A stretch of DNA of 64,000 nt from Argyresthia goedartella (Eukaryota; Arthropoda; Insecta; Lepidoptera; Argyresthiidae): contig OX463810.1 of assembly GCA_949825045.1 (NCBI GenBank), positions 37,210,201-37,274,200 on the forward strand. Direction: 5' to 3'. Of the stretch, positions 63,786 through 64,000 are shown piece by piece. The notes under the pieces are model-generated. The model did no database searches. It was not told where the DNA came from and saw only the letters and a list, made by a program, of their open reading frames with translations. The translations under genes and the position numbers were made by a program. The stretch's first letter is position 1. Each line of letters opens with the position of its first letter.

Positions 63786-64000
63786 TTTTCTGCTGATTTC
63801 TTTTAATTACGTAGGAGAGTACAAAGAAACAAATATTTTCACTGCCTTTTTTGCGATATAATATCTATTTCTGATGTAGTATAGAATTTCGTCACGAGCG
63901 CCATGCCCACTTTTTTCATGGATTTCAAACAATCTATCAAAATATTGTTATGTAGGAATTACAAGAACGGTAGGATTGTCAGGGGATTTTTTTTCTTCAG
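63786..64000. other. no recognisable feature
   Basis: Window end; AT-rich, nothing identified. Confidence 0.4.

Overview
This window is eukaryotic repeat-rich DNA, most likely from a moth or butterfly. The signs are: animal-type LINEs with AP-endonuclease and reverse transcriptase; an env-bearing Ty3/Gypsy errantivirus; two BEL/Pao elements; mariner elements with a DD37D catalytic signature; piggyBac with TTAA target sites; a tRNA-headed SINE; and a short repeat with a GTCC/GTCT run of the kind familiar from Lepidoptera. I found no intact host gene, no bacterial feature, no rRNA and no CRISPR. Nearly every long reading frame belongs to a mobile element or a virus-derived remnant, and almost all are broken by stops, frameshifts or insertions.

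Layout. 1-2253: LINE endonuclease fragment split by a SINE, a perfect inverted repeat, a mariner 3' piece, then a LINE 3' end. 2254-20557: a gypsy errantivirus on the minus strand (env, integrase, RNase H/RT, protease, gag reading leftward). A 3.4-kb LINE (7815-11225) and a BEL/Pao element with 190-bp LTRs (13357-19981) are inserted into it. 20558-34375: two further mariner copies, a Jockey-type LINE inside an older LINE, RTE and CR1-like LINE fragments, a DIRS-like tyrosine-recombinase remnant, TTAA-flanked miniature elements and the first GTCC/GTCT MITE. 34376-39057: fragments, the second SINE and the second MITE. 39062-46346: an internally deleted piggyBac carrying a very young BEL/Pao element (41351-46254) that lacks reverse transcriptase. 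46351-49650: THAP-like coding remnant, Tc1 and LINE fragments.

49655-58725 is the most unusual part. With its insertions removed it reads as a compact virus-like block: a family-B DNA polymerase on the plus strand, converging with three minus-strand genes (a KEYVDK-motif protein, a protein with a VYWDDPNEL C-terminus, and an A32-like packaging ATPase). I read it as a decayed Polinton/Maverick- or adintovirus-like insertion. It was later split by a LINE (50345-51497), a short non-autonomous LTR element (52306-54096) and a full-length RTE-like LINE (54331-57663). The LTR and RTE insertion points are fixed by exact target-site duplications.

58917-64000: a second copy of the short LTR element (58917-61316) that contains a 254-bp piece of the RTE LINE and a tandem duplication, then a third SINE piece, a third MITE and a zinc-finger-like pseudogene. 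Target-site duplications resolve most of the nesting order. All calls come from reading the sequence; no database search was run.
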